Part shown: piece by piece, positions 1 through 8,336 of the stretch
How positions within the stretch are numbered: the first letter of the stretch is position 1
How the letters are laid out: each line of letters begins with the position of its first letter
Assembly: GCA_046724655.1 (NCBI GenBank)
Contig: JBKOWY010000018.1
Coordinates: 10,588 to 74,587, forward strand
DNA: 64,000 nt
Source: JALZAA01 sp046724655
GTDB lineage: Bacteria > Actinomycetota > Acidimicrobiia > IMCC26256 > JACDBD01
Direction of reading: 5' to 3'
Notes under the pieces: generated by a model
Databases searched by the model: none
What the model saw: only the letters and a program-made list of their open reading frames with translations
Told to the model about the DNA's origin: nothing
Translations under genes and position numbers: made by a program

Positions 1-53
1 CTGAGCACTTCGAGGATCGTCTCGTCCTCGCCTTCCCCGGGCACGTACTCCAT
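1..53 (-). CDS. N-terminal fragment of an unidentified protein (runs off the window)
   Basis: Only the first 17 codons are present, reading MEYVPGEGEDETILEVL from an ATG at position 53 on the minus strand. A TAGCTT box on the same strand (62-67) lies eight bases before the ATG, the same leaderless layout as many genes in this window, which is the main reason to accept the start. It is divergent from the DEAD-box helicase gene. The visible peptide is acidic and matches no family I can name, so no function is proposed. Confidence 0.45.
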   Translation of the reverse strand, partial: MEYVPGEGEDETILEVL

Positions 54-100
54 CTACGAAGAAGCTACCCGCGCGTGGACACGGTTTTTGGCGTCTGACC

Positions 101-109
101 TGGTAGAAT
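101..109 (+). promoter_or_regulatory. Candidate extended -10 promoter for the DEAD-box helicase gene
   Basis: The sequence TGG followed by TAGAAT is an extended -10 element. No good -35 hexamer is visible at the standard distance. If used, it gives a 5' untranslated region of about 140 bases before the GTG at 256. Long leaders are common on bacterial RNA-helicase genes and may serve autoregulation, but no structure was established here. Confidence 0.4.
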
Positions 110-255
110 GCTTGTAGCGAGCGAAACCACCACTGCTCGCGGGTCACCTCATCGTTCCGTTCGCGGTTCGCGCACGGGTCCGAGGAGACCCACCGCCGGA
201 GGGTGCGGCGGGCGCGACCACAAGCAGACGCGAACAGAAAGAGGCGACTTCCACA

Positions 256-1425
256 GTGTCATCCACGTTCGAGACGCTCGGCGTTCCTGCCGATCTCGTC
301 GCCGCGCTCGCGCGCGACGACATCACCGAGCCGTTCCCCATCCAAGGGCTCACCATTCCCGACGCCCTGGCGGGCCGCGACATCTGCGGCAAGGCCAAGA
401 CCGGGTCGGGCAAGACCCTCGCGTTCGGGCTTCCGCTGCTCGAACGCGTCGGCCGGGCTGAGCCCAAGGCCCCCCGTGGCCTCGTGCTCACACCGACCCG
501 CGAGCTCGCCAACCAGGTCAAGAACGTCCTCGCTCCGCTGGGCAAGCTCCGCGGCGTGCGCGTCACGGCCGTCTACGGCGGCGTAGCGATGGACAAGCAG
601 ATCGCCGCGCTCCGCAAGGGCGTCGACGCCGTGATCGGGACGCCCGGCCGGCTCATCGACCTCCTCGAACGGGGGGAGCTTTCACTGCGTGCGGTCGAGA
701 TCCTCGTCGTCGACGAAGCCGACCGCATGGCCGACCTGGGCTTCATGCCCCAGGTGCAGAAGCTGCTCCATCGCATCGAGTCCGAGCACCAGACGATGCT
801 GTTCTCCGCCACGCTCGATGGTGCCGTACGCAGGCTCGTCGACCGATACATGCACGATCCTGTCCGCCACGAAGTCGAGTCGCGTGAGGCGACCGTCGAC
901 GAGATGCAGCACCGCTTCCTGCACGTCCACCAGATGGACAAGGTGAAGGTCGCCGCCGCGATCAGTCGTGGCGCTGAAAGGACGCTCGTCTTCGTGCGCA
1001 CGAAGCGGGGCGCGGACCGCCTCGTGAGCCAGCTGCGCCGCGAGGGCGTGCGCGCCGGCGCCATCCACGGCGATCTGCGGCAGGGCGCGCGCGAGCGGGC
1101 GCTGGCCGACTTTTCCCGGGGCAAGCTTCCGGTGCTCGTCGCCACCGACGTCGCCGCCCGCGGCATCCACGTCGACAACGTGGACGTGGTCGTGCACTAC
1201 GACCCGGCCGACGACGAGAAGGCCTATCTCCACCGTTCCGGCCGTACCGCTCGCGCCGGCGAGGCGGGTACCGCCGTCACGCTCATGCTCTGGAACCAGG
1301 AGAACTTCGTACACGTCGTGCGGCGGCGACTCGGTCTCGACGAGCCCATCGTCGAGGTCTTCTCCAACGACCCCCGGCTCACCGACCTCTCGAGCTTCGA
1401 CACCGCCCACAGCGCCGTCGCCTGA
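256..1425 (+). CDS. DEAD-box ATP-dependent RNA helicase
   Basis: A 389-residue helicase expected to unwind or remodel RNA with ATP in the cytoplasm. The motifs run in order: a Q-motif region around residues 24-31, the Walker A motif AKTGSGKT (47-54), PTREL, GG, TPGR, DEAD at 153-156, SAT at 184-186 and HRSGRTARAG near the C terminus. The protein stops soon after the second RecA-like domain and lacks the basic C-terminal extension of RhlE or CsdA types, so the exact subfamily is left open. The start is a GTG. The gene is single, with a long untranslated leader and the aminotransferase gene downstream. Confidence 0.95.
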   Translation: MSSTFETLGVPADLVAALARDDITEPFPIQGLTIPDALAGRDICGKAKTGSGKTLAFGLPLLERVGRAEPKAPRGLVLTPTRELANQVKNVLAPLGKLRGVRVTAVYGGVAMDKQIAALRKGVDAVIGTPGRLIDLLERGELSLRAVEILVVDEADRMADLGFMPQVQKLLHRIESEHQTMLFSATLDGAVRRLVDRYMHDPVRHEVESREATVDEMQHRFLHVHQMDKVKVAAAISRGAERTLVFVRTKRGADRLVSQLRREGVRAGAIHGDLRQGARERALADFSRGKLPVLVATDVAARGIHVDNVDVVVHYDPADDEKAYLHRSGRTARAGEAGTAVTLMLWNQENFVHVVRRRLGLDEPIVEVFSNDPRLTDLSSFDTAHSAVA

Positions 1426-1482
1426 GCCAATGGTCGGCCGAAAAGCGACACCGTGGCGGCGGGCGCGTGTCACGATGGCCGC

Positions 1483-2673
1483 ATGACGCGCATCTCACGC
1501 CGAGTCGGCGAGATCACCGAGTCCGCCACGTTGGCCGTCGACGCCCGCGCCAAGGCGCTCAAGGCCGCGGGCGAGGACGTAATCGGGTTCGGGGCCGGCG
1601 AGCCCGACTTCCCGACGCCCGACCACATCGTCGCCGCCGCCGTCGAAGCGTGCCGCGACCCGCGCAACCATCACTACACGCCTACGGGCGGGCTACCGGA
1701 GCTGCGAGCCGCGATCGCGGAGAAGACTCACCGAGACTCCGGCGTCGCGTGCGACGCGTCCCAGGTGCTCGTCACGAACGGCGCCAAGCATGCCGTCTAC
1801 GAGGCGCTCCAGACGATCGTCAACCCCGGTGACGAGGTATTGCTGCCGGGGCCGTACTGGACGACGTACCCGGAGACGATCGCGCTCGCCGGCGGCACGA
1901 CCGTGGTCGTGCCGACCAACGAGGCGACCGAGTTTCGCGTCATGGTCGGGCAACTCGAAGCGGCCCGCACGCCGCGCACGAAAGCGCTGTTCTTCATCTC
2001 ACCCGGCAACCCCACCGGCGCCGTATACCGGCCGGAAGACGTCGAGGCCATCGGGCGCTGGGCGCTCGAGCACAGCCTATGGGTGATCAGCGACGAGATC
2101 TACGAGCACCTCACGTTCGGCGACCACCGATTCGCGTCGATGCCGGGACTCGTAGCCGAACTCGCCGGCAGCAGCCTCATCCTCAACGGGGTCGCCAAGA
2201 CGTACGCCATGACGGGCTGGCGCGTCGGCTGGATCGTCGGCCCGCCCGACGTCATCAAGGCTGCGACCAACCTCCAATCGCACTCGACGTCCAACGTTGC
2301 CAACGTGTCGCAGGCGGCGGCGATCGCCGCGTTGAACGGCGATCTCGAAGCGGTCGCATCGATGCGCGCGGTGTTCGAACGCCGCGGGACGCGCATGCAC
2401 GAGCTGCTGTCCGGCATCCCGGGCGTGTCCTGTCTCGCTCCGCAGGGCGCGTTCTACTGCTTCCCGTCATTCGAAGGCGTGCTCGGCCGCGAGATCGGTG
2501 GGCGCACCTGTCGGAGCACGCTCGACCTCGCGGCTGTGCTCCTCGACGAGGCGAAGGTCGCCGTGGTTCCCGGCGAGGCATTCGGCGCGCCCGGGTACGC
2601 GCGCCTGTCGTTCGCGACCTCCGACGACGACATCGAAGAAGGCCTGCAGCGCATGGCCAAGCTGTTCTCGTAA
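1483..2673 (+). CDS. Class I PLP-dependent aminotransferase (aspartate aminotransferase-like)
   Basis: A 396-residue fold-type I enzyme that transfers amino groups between an amino acid and a 2-oxoacid using pyridoxal phosphate. It shows the substrate-loop GAGEPDFPTP, the ISPGNPTGAVY motif that contacts the cofactor, and the Schiff-base lysine in NGVAKTYAMTGWRVG (Lys about 239). These fit the aspartate/prephenate aminotransferase Ib group, but substrate cannot be fixed from sequence. I chose the ATG at 1483 over an upstream GTG at 1453 because CACGAT lies six bases before it (leaderless pattern) and the family normally starts close to this point. serA follows, suggesting amino-acid metabolism. 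Confidence 0.9.
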   Translation: MTRISRRVGEITESATLAVDARAKALKAAGEDVIGFGAGEPDFPTPDHIVAAAVEACRDPRNHHYTPTGGLPELRAAIAEKTHRDSGVACDASQVLVTNGAKHAVYEALQTIVNPGDEVLLPGPYWTTYPETIALAGGTTVVVPTNEATEFRVMVGQLEAARTPRTKALFFISPGNPTGAVYRPEDVEAIGRWALEHSLWVISDEIYEHLTFGDHRFASMPGLVAELAGSSLILNGVAKTYAMTGWRVGWIVGPPDVIKAATNLQSHSTSNVANVSQAAAIAALNGDLEAVASMRAVFERRGTRMHELLSGIPGVSCLAPQGAFYCFPSFEGVLGREIGGRTCRSTLDLAAVLLDEAKVAVVPGEAFGAPGYARLSFATSDDDIEEGLQRMAKLFS

Positions 2674-2705
2674 CGCAAAACACCGTCGGCCTGGTAGGAC
2701 CCCGG

Positions 2706-2711
2706 TAGGGT
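2706..2711 (+). promoter_or_regulatory. -10 box of a probable leaderless serA promoter
   Basis: TAGGGT lies six bases before the serA ATG at 2718, which would place transcription start at or next to the start codon. No clear -35 and no ribosome-binding site are present, as expected for leaderless genes. Confidence 0.5.
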
Positions 2712-2717
2712 CGAAGC

Positions 2718-4301
2718 ATGGCGCGTGTCCTCGTCACCGAGCAGATAGCCCCGCGAGGGCTCGACGCGCTGCGGACCGCCGGCCTCGAGGTGGATGAGCG
2801 CCTCGACCTGACCCCCGACGAGCTGCCGGACGCGGTGAAGGGCGCGGCCGCCGTCATCGTCCGCAGCGCGACCCGGGTGACCGCCGAGGTCCTCGACGCC
2901 GGCACGGACCTCGTCGTCATCGGACGGGCGGGGATCGGACTCGACAACGTCGACGTCGCCGCGGCGACGCGCCGGGGCGTCATGGTCGTCAACGCGCCGC
3001 AGTCGAACGTTCTGTCGGCGGCCGAGCACACGCTCGCCCTGCTGCTCGCGCAGGCCCGCAACGTCCCCCAGGCCGACCGGGACCTGCGCGCCGGCAACTG
3101 GAACCGGTCCCGGTGGGAAGGCATCGAGCTTCACGACAAGACCCTCGGCGTCGTCGGCCTCGGCCGGGTCGGCGTCCTCGTCGCTCAGCGCGCCCACGCC
3201 TTCGGTATGCGCATCGCGGCGTTCGATCCTTACGTGAGCGGTGAGCGTGCCCGTCAGCTCGGGGTACGGCTCGTGCCGACGCTCGAGGAGCTCGTCGCCA
3301 CCGTCGACTTCCTGACCGTGCACCTGCCGAAGACCCCCGAGACGATCGGCCTCATCGGCCGGGACGCGCTCGCGAAGGCCAAACCGACGCTCCGGATCGT
3401 GAACACGGCACGTGGTGGCATCGTCGACGAGGACGCGCTCGACGAGGCCCTGCGCGAGGAGCGCATCGCGGGAGCCGCACTCGACGTGTTCGACGTGGAG
3501 CCCACGGCCGAGTCGCCGCTGTTCGAGCTCGACAACGTGGTCGTCACACCGCATTTGGGGGCGTCGACCGCCGAGGCCCAGGACAAGGCGGGGCAGACGA
3601 TCGCCGAGCAGGTCGTGCTCGCGCTGGCGGGCGACTTCGTTCCCTACGCCGTGAACGTCGCGGCCACCGAAGCGTCGGAGACCGTCCGTCCCTTCCTCCC
3701 GCTCGCCGAGCGGCTCGGCACGCTCTTCACCGCGCTGGCCGGGGGCGTCGTCGACACGCTCGAGGTGACCTACGAGGGTGAGATCGCCGACTACGACTGC
3801 CGCGTGCTGACGCTCGCGATCACCCGCGGCGTGCTCGCGTCGGTCGTCGACGAGCCCGTCTCGTTCGTGAACGCGCCGCAGCTCGCCGAGATGCGAGGGC
3901 TCGAGATACGTGAGACGACCTCGTCGTCTTCCCGCGACTACGTCAACCTCGTCTCAATGCGAGGCAAGGTCGGCGACCGGCCGGTGCATGTCGCCGGCAC
4001 GCTCGCCGGACAGCGGGGGGAGCCGCGCATCGTCGGCATCGACGACCACAGCATCGAGGTCCCGCCGTCGAGCCACATGGTCGTCGTCCGCAACGAGGAC
4101 GTGCCTGGGATGATCGGCAAAGTCGGCACGATCCTCGGCAGCGCCGGTCTGAACATCGAAGACATGCGGGTCGGCAAGAGCCCGGCGGGGGAGGCCGCGC
4201 TCATGGTGCTCACCACGTCGACGGCGGTTCAGGCCGACGTCGTCGAGCGACTCCGCGCCGAACGCGGCATCGTGGACGCCAAAGCGATCGAGCTGGATTA
4301 G
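2718..4301 (+). CDS. serA: D-3-phosphoglycerate dehydrogenase
   Basis: A 527-residue enzyme that oxidises 3-phosphoglycerate to 3-phosphohydroxypyruvate with NAD, the first step of serine synthesis. It is the long (type I) form known from actinobacteria. The Rossmann motif is GLGRVGVLVA (about 146-155). The catalytic Arg lies in NTARGGIVDE and the catalytic His in PHLGAST. An intervening regulatory domain follows, and a C-terminal ACT domain (from about residue 455, HMVVVRNEDVPGMIG) is the usual site of serine feedback. The ATG at 2718 follows a leaderless -10 box. Its stop overlaps the stop of the convergent gene downstream by three bases. Confidence 0.97.
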   Translation: MARVLVTEQIAPRGLDALRTAGLEVDERLDLTPDELPDAVKGAAAVIVRSATRVTAEVLDAGTDLVVIGRAGIGLDNVDVAAATRRGVMVVNAPQSNVLSAAEHTLALLLAQARNVPQADRDLRAGNWNRSRWEGIELHDKTLGVVGLGRVGVLVAQRAHAFGMRIAAFDPYVSGERARQLGVRLVPTLEELVATVDFLTVHLPKTPETIGLIGRDALAKAKPTLRIVNTARGGIVDEDALDEALREERIAGAALDVFDVEPTAESPLFELDNVVVTPHLGASTAEAQDKAGQTIAEQVVLALAGDFVPYAVNVAATEASETVRPFLPLAERLGTLFTALAGGVVDTLEVTYEGEIADYDCRVLTLAITRGVLASVVDEPVSFVNAPQLAEMRGLEIRETTSSSSRDYVNLVSMRGKVGDRPVHVAGTLAGQRGEPRIVGIDDHSIEVPPSSHMVVVRNEDVPGMIGKVGTILGSAGLNIEDMRVGKSPAGEAALMVLTTSTAVQADVVERLRAERGIVDAKAIELD

Positions 4302-4738
4302 CGGGCCGCTCGCCTCAAACCGTCGGCCTCGGCGGCGGCGGGATTGCGGTAGCAGCGGTCGGGGTGTGTGCGCTCGTAGTTGAGGCCGCCGGCCACGTGG
4401 TAGATGTGGCTCGACATCTTCGCCTTCACGGGGTGGCTGGCCGGGCACGCGCCGTCGACGGGCTCGACCCAGGCGTCGCCCGCATCCGCTGCCACCACCG
4501 GCGCGGCTTCGGGCGCCGGCGCGGTGGCGGGTGACGTGGCGGTCGCCGGAGTTGGCGTGACCGTGACCGGTGTGGCGGGGGGCGATTCCTCGATTCGAGG
4601 CTGCGGCGGGTACGGCGCCGGTTGGGACTGCCACCGCAGATCGGACTCCGAGCGCTGCGTCTCGAACCAGCGCCAGACCGCGTACGCCGCCGCCGCCAGC
4701 AGCCCCAGCTTGAACATCCGCTTCAGGAATCGCCTCAC
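4298..4738 (-). CDS. Membrane-anchored protein with a C-terminal CPASHPVKAK-type domain
   Basis: A 146-residue protein of unknown role. Residues 1-10 are basic and are followed by one hydrophobic segment (LGLLAAAAYAVWRWF), then a Pro/Thr/Ala-rich spacer of about 60 residues. The compact C-terminal domain holds two cysteines and the pattern CPASHPVKAK ... IYHVAGG ... DRCY, a module I recognise from many actinobacterial exported or membrane proteins but cannot assign a reaction. The GTG at 4738 is chosen because GAGGAGGGGG lies just upstream. The gene is convergent with serA (overlapping stops) and divergent from leuA, and shows no operon partner. Confidence 0.75.
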   Translation of the reverse strand: MRRFLKRMFKLGLLAAAAYAVWRWFETQRSESDLRWQSQPAPYPPQPRIEESPPATPVTVTPTPATATSPATAPAPEAAPVVAADAGDAWVEPVDGACPASHPVKAKMSSHIYHVAGGLNYERTHPDRCYRNPAAAEADGLRRAAR

Positions 4739-4788
4739 AGCATTCCCCCTCCTCGAGTCCCCGCAAGTCTCGCACGCGCACAAAGAAA

Positions 4789-4817
4789 TTGACTCGTCCC
4801 GGCCCAGCTGCGACCAT
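4789..4817 (+). promoter_or_regulatory. Promoter of the leuA leader
   Basis: TTGACT (4789-4794) and a weak -10 GACCAT (4812-4817) are separated by 17 bases. The predicted start of transcription falls within a few bases of the leader-peptide ATG at 4827, so the leader peptide would be translated from a nearly leaderless transcript. Confidence 0.45.
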
Positions 4818-4826
4818 GAGCGGACC

Positions 4827-4880
4827 ATGACGAAGGAACTGCGCCCCGACAGCATCAACAGCGGCCTGCTCCTTACCTAG
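4827..4880 (+). CDS. Leucine leader peptide of leuA (MTKELRPDSINSGLLLT)
   Basis: A 17-codon open frame ends with three consecutive leucine codons (CTG CTC CTT), a threonine codon and TAG. It sits immediately upstream of a hairpin and a rho-independent terminator that precede leuA. This is the classic arrangement for ribosome-mediated attenuation: scarce leucyl-tRNA stalls the ribosome at the Leu run and changes folding of the downstream RNA. The leucine run and its position are seen directly, and the mechanism is inferred from known leu attenuators. Confidence 0.85.
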   Translation: MTKELRPDSINSGLLLT

Positions 4881-4881
4881 T

Positions 4882-4905
4882 CGCGAGCACCCTCCGGTGC
4901 TCGCG
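4882..4905 (+). promoter_or_regulatory. Pause/antiterminator-side hairpin of the leuA attenuator
   Basis: A perfect 10-bp stem (CGCGAGCACC with GGTGCTCGCG) and four-base loop begin two bases after the leader-peptide stop codon. A ribosome stalled on the Leu codons would cover or unfold this stem, which is where attenuation control would act. Confidence 0.7.
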
Positions 4906-4909
4906 GACG

Positions 4910-4941
4910 CCTCCTCGTGCCTTCGGGCCGGGGAGGTTTTT
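4910..4941 (+). terminator. Rho-independent terminator in the leuA leader
   Basis: A GC-rich stem with a TTCG loop (CCTCCTCG paired to CGGGGAGG with one bulged base) runs directly into TTTTT. It lies 34 bases before the leuA ATG, so read-through is needed for leuA expression. Confidence 0.85.
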
Positions 4942-4974
4942 CGTTGCCGAGAAACCAAACGGCGGGAGAGCGAG

Positions 4975-6516
4975 ATGGACCGAGTACGGATCTTCGACAC
5001 GACGCTGCGGGACGGCGAGCAGTCGCCGGGCATCTCGCTGGACGTAGCCGAGAAGCTCGAGATCGCCGAGCAGCTTGCCCGCCTGGGCGTCGACGTCATC
5101 GAGGCCGGGTTCCCGATCGCGAGCCAGGGCGACTTCGACGCCGTCGAGGCCATCGCCAAGAGCGTGCGGGGCTCGACGATCGCCGCACTCTCACGAACCG
5201 GATTCAAGGACATCGACCGGGCCTGGGAGGCCGTTCACCACGCCGAACGGCCCCGCCTGCACGTGTTCATTGCCACCTCGCCCATCCACATGAAGAAGAA
5301 GCTGCGGATGACCGAGGACCAGGTCAAGGAGGAGGCGGCAGCCGGTGTTCGCCGGGCGCGGGGCTACTGCGAGGACGTCGAGTTCTCGCCCGAGGACGGC
5401 AGCCGTTCCGAAGTCGACTTCATGTGCGAGGTGTGTCAGATCGCGGTCGACAACGGCGCGACCACGATCAACATCCCCGACACCGTGGGTTTCGGCGTCC
5501 CCGAGGAGTTCGCCGAGCTCATCTCGTACGTCGTGGCGCGAGTCAGGGGCGACTACGTCGTGTCCACCCATTGTCACAACGACCTCGGCCTCGCGGTCGC
5601 CAACTCGCTGGCCGGCGTGAACGCCGGCGCTCGCCAGGTCGAGTGCGCCATCAATGGCATCGGCGAGCGCGCCGGCAACGCCGCCCTCGAAGAGGTCGTG
5701 ATGGCCATCAAGACGAGGAGCGATTACTTCAACCATCTCGACGTCGGTGTGCGCACCGAGGAGCTGGCGCGCACGTCACGCATCGTGTCGCGGCTCACAG
5801 GCTACCCGGTGCAGTACAACAAGGCCGTCGTCGGTCGCAACGCGTTCGCGCACGAGGCCGGCATCCACCAGCACGGCGTCCTCGAGGACAAAGAGACCTA
5901 CGAGATCATGGACGCCAACACGGTGGGGCAGGAGGCCGCGCAGATCGTCCTCGGTAAGCACTCGGGCCGGCACGCCTTTGCCGACTCGCTCGCGAAGATG
6001 GGCATCAAGATCCAGGGCGACGCGCTGAACACGGCGTTCACTCGCTTCAAGGAGCTCGCGGATCGCAAGGTGCAGATCACCGAGGCCGATCTCGAGGCCA
6101 TCGTGGCCGAGGAGCTCGGCACCGGGATCGTGCACCGCTTCGACGTCGTGAGCCTCGACCTGTCGGGCGGCACGTCCTCGACGCCGACCGCGAAGGTCGT
6201 GCTGACCGATGGCGACGGAAAGCTCGAAGCCGAAGGATCGGGCAACGGCATGATCGACGCCGCCATCGCCGCCATCGCACAAGCGACCGGCGTCGAGGGC
6301 CGGCTCACCGACTTCCAGGTGCACGCGGTGACCGGAGGTGGTGACGCGCTCGGCGACGTCGTCGTGCAGCTCGAGGCGGACGGCATGAAGGTCACCGGCC
6401 GCGGCGTATCGACCGACGTGGTCGAGGCATCCGCTCGTGCCTACCTGAACGCCGTCAACCGCGTCGTCAGGCTGCGCGAGCGCGGGGAGGAACGCGAGAT
6501 CGAGATCGGCCCGTGA
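4975..6516 (+). CDS. leuA: 2-isopropylmalate synthase
   Basis: A 513-residue enzyme that condenses acetyl-CoA with 2-oxoisovalerate, the committed step of leucine synthesis. The TIM-barrel starts with IFDTTLRDGEQSPG, which carries metal- and substrate-binding residues, and includes the HCHNDLGLAVAN metal-binding motif and the GIGERAGNAALEE motif. The C-terminal LeuA dimer domain (from about residue 385) is the leucine feedback site. Length fits the bacterial LeuA1 type. The ATG at 4975 follows GGCGGGAGAG. Expression is gated by the Leu attenuator upstream. Its stop overlaps the GTG of the methyltransferase gene, implying coupled translation. Confidence 0.97.
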   Translation: MDRVRIFDTTLRDGEQSPGISLDVAEKLEIAEQLARLGVDVIEAGFPIASQGDFDAVEAIAKSVRGSTIAALSRTGFKDIDRAWEAVHHAERPRLHVFIATSPIHMKKKLRMTEDQVKEEAAAGVRRARGYCEDVEFSPEDGSRSEVDFMCEVCQIAVDNGATTINIPDTVGFGVPEEFAELISYVVARVRGDYVVSTHCHNDLGLAVANSLAGVNAGARQVECAINGIGERAGNAALEEVVMAIKTRSDYFNHLDVGVRTEELARTSRIVSRLTGYPVQYNKAVVGRNAFAHEAGIHQHGVLEDKETYEIMDANTVGQEAAQIVLGKHSGRHAFADSLAKMGIKIQGDALNTAFTRFKELADRKVQITEADLEAIVAEELGTGIVHRFDVVSLDLSGGTSSTPTAKVVLTDGDGKLEAEGSGNGMIDAAIAAIAQATGVEGRLTDFQVHAVTGGGDALGDVVVQLEADGMKVTGRGVSTDVVEASARAYLNAVNRVVRLRERGEEREIEIGP

Positions 6517-7172
6517 CGGCAGCGCCGGTCAACCGGTGGACCGAGGCGGCCTGGGCCCAGCGTTATTTGAGCGAGCGCGACGACATCCCCCACCGCATGG
6601 AGGGCTTCGCGGTGCTGATGGAGCTGCTCCCGCCGGCGCCGCGCCGGGTGCTCGACCTCGGCACCGGCGACGGCTTCACGCTCGGCCTCGTGCGGGGCGC
6701 GCACCCCGACGTCGAGGGTGTCGGCGTCGACTTCTCGGCTGAGATGCTCGGGCGCGCCCGCGAGCGCTTTGCCGGCGAGACCGGCGTCGAGATCGTCGAG
6801 CACGACCTCGACCGGCCGCTAGCGGCGCTCGGGCGCTTCGACCTCGTCGTGTCGAGCTTCGCGATCCATCACTGTGTCGACGAGCGCAAACGGGCGTTGT
6901 ACGGCGAGGTCTTCGACGTGCTCGAGCCGGGCGGCCCGTTCTTGAATCTCGAGCACGTGGACTCGCCGACGCCGGAGCTGCACGTGGCGTTCCTCGCCGC
7001 TGTCGGCAGGACCCCGGCGCAAGACGACCCGTCGAACAAGCTCGTCGATGTCGAGATGCAGCTCGGGTGGCTGCGCGACATCGGCTTCACGGACGTCGAC
7101 TGCTTCTGGAAATGGCGCGAGCTGGCGCTGCTCGCGGCGGTCAAACCGCAGGAGGGTTCAAGCGGCGAGTAG
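6513..7172 (+). CDS. Class I SAM-dependent methyltransferase
   Basis: A 219-residue protein with the Rossmann-type SAM-binding motif I VLDLGTGDG (about residues 46-54), an acidic residue after strand 2 (GVDFS), and motif IV-like FDLVVSSFAIHH. The substrate is not evident. Similar small methyltransferases act on small molecules or quinones. The GTG start overlaps the leuA stop by four bases, so it is probably co-transcribed and translationally coupled, though a role in leucine synthesis is not implied. Its 3' end overlaps a convergent small membrane-protein gene by 15 bases. Confidence 0.85.
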   Translation: MTAAPVNRWTEAAWAQRYLSERDDIPHRMEGFAVLMELLPPAPRRVLDLGTGDGFTLGLVRGAHPDVEGVGVDFSAEMLGRARERFAGETGVEIVEHDLDRPLAALGRFDLVVSSFAIHHCVDERKRALYGEVFDVLEPGGPFLNLEHVDSPTPELHVAFLAAVGRTPAQDDPSNKLVDVEMQLGWLRDIGFTDVDCFWKWRELALLAAVKPQEGSSGE

Positions 7173-7349
7173 CCGAGCGGTTTCGACCGCGAATCCCGCG
7201 ATGAAGACCGGGATGAGCGCGTAGCAGACCGCTTTGCCGACATACCCGCCGACCGTCCCGAGCTCGGCACACAGGTCGAACCTCAGAACTGTTTGCACGG
7301 AAACGAGCATCACCAGACAGACACTGGCGGCGCAGAGCGATGCGACCAT
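7158..7349 (-). CDS. Small two-helix membrane protein
   Basis: A 63-residue protein with two hydrophobic segments (about residues 2-20 and 38-60) separated by a short loop with one cysteine. No family is recognised. The ATG at 7349 is preferred over an in-frame start 14 codons upstream because AGGAGG lies at the right distance. The 3' end overlaps the methyltransferase gene on the other strand. Confidence 0.5.
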   Translation of the reverse strand: MVASLCAASVCLVMLVSVQTVLRFDLCAELGTVGGYVGKAVCYALIPVFIAGFAVETARLLAA

Positions 7350-7472
7350 GGTGCGAACCTCCTGCCACTTGACGGTTTCTCCACGGTCCACTGTGCGCCG
7401 AAGGGCATGTCGCGACAGTGCGGTGCATCACGGTCCCCAGGTGACCTGGGTCACCCTGTTGACCTATGTGCG

Positions 7473-8177
7473 TCAAACGGCCCCGTATACCGGCAACCAG
7501 GCCCCACGCAGCGTGGTCGCCTCCTCAGTGATCAGGAAGGCAACCATCGCCGCCGCCACGTCCGGAGCCACCCATCGAGTGAAGTCGGCTGACGGCATGG
7601 CGCGACGGTTTGCCGGGGTGTCCAGCACGGACGGCGCAATCGTGTTGGCGGTGACACCCGTCCCGCAGCACTCGTCCGCGATGACTTCAGCCAGCGTCGC
7701 CACGCCCTCCTTCGCGACGGCATAGGCCGACTGACCGTTGCGCCCTTCCTTCGCGGTTCGGCTCGACACCAACACGAGGCGACCCCAACCTTCCTCGAGC
7801 ATCTCGGGTAGCACGGCCCGACAGCACAGGAATGCCGAGGTCAAGTTGAGGTCGACCACGCGCCTCCACGTCTCCAGTGACTGCTCGTGTACGAGCTCAC
7901 CGCCGTGCCAACCACCGACCAGGTGCACGAGCACCCCGATCGACCCGAGCTCCCGCCTCGCTACCGCCATCGCATGATCGACAGAGTCGGGATCGGTGAC
8001 GTCGGCCTCTACGACCGTGAGGTTCCGGGTCAGGTCGCCAAGAGCTGCTCGGAGTGCTTCCGTCTCTGCCTCGTTCCGGCACGTCACCGTGACTCGGTGA
8101 CCGTCGTCGAGCAGCCGGCGCGTCACGGCCGTCCCCAACGCTCCAGTACCCCCGGTAACCACCGCTCCACGGCCCAT
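7473..8177 (-). CDS. Short-chain dehydrogenase/reductase
   Basis: A 234-residue classical SDR. The NAD(P)-binding glycine motif is TGGTGALG (residues 8-15), the adenine-side Asp lies in VEADVTD, and the catalytic tetrad is visible as N (LNLTSA), S (LVSSRTAKEG) and YAVAK. A FabG-like role (reduction of a ketone or oxidation of an alcohol) is possible but the substrate is unknown. AAAGGTGG precedes the ATG. The gene stands alone on the minus strand, and the 159 bases before it hold no recognisable gene. Confidence 0.88.
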   Translation of the reverse strand: MGRGAVVTGGTGALGTAVTRRLLDDGHRVTVTCRNEAETEALRAALGDLTRNLTVVEADVTDPDSVDHAMAVARRELGSIGVLVHLVGGWHGGELVHEQSLETWRRVVDLNLTSAFLCCRAVLPEMLEEGWGRLVLVSSRTAKEGRNGQSAYAVAKEGVATLAEVIADECCGTGVTANTIAPSVLDTPANRRAMPSADFTRWVAPDVAAAMVAFLITEEATTLRGAWLPVYGAV

Positions 8178-8336
8178 CGTTCCACCTTTCGGTCCTATGA
8201 CTCGCGCATCGCTTCCCTGGAGGCCTTCCTACTCGGTTCGGGCCGGCACGAAACCGGCGGCGTGACGAGCTGGCGGCGCTCGTGAGGGGAAGCCCGATCA
8301 GGGACCCGGCAAGCTCGTAGTCATTCGACAAGGTCG

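Noticed and set aside
4298..4301. Overlap of the serA stop with the convergent gene as a possible annotation error
   Set aside because: Both stops (TAG and TAA on opposite strands) are clear and both protein ends fit their families, so it is a normal compact convergent pair.
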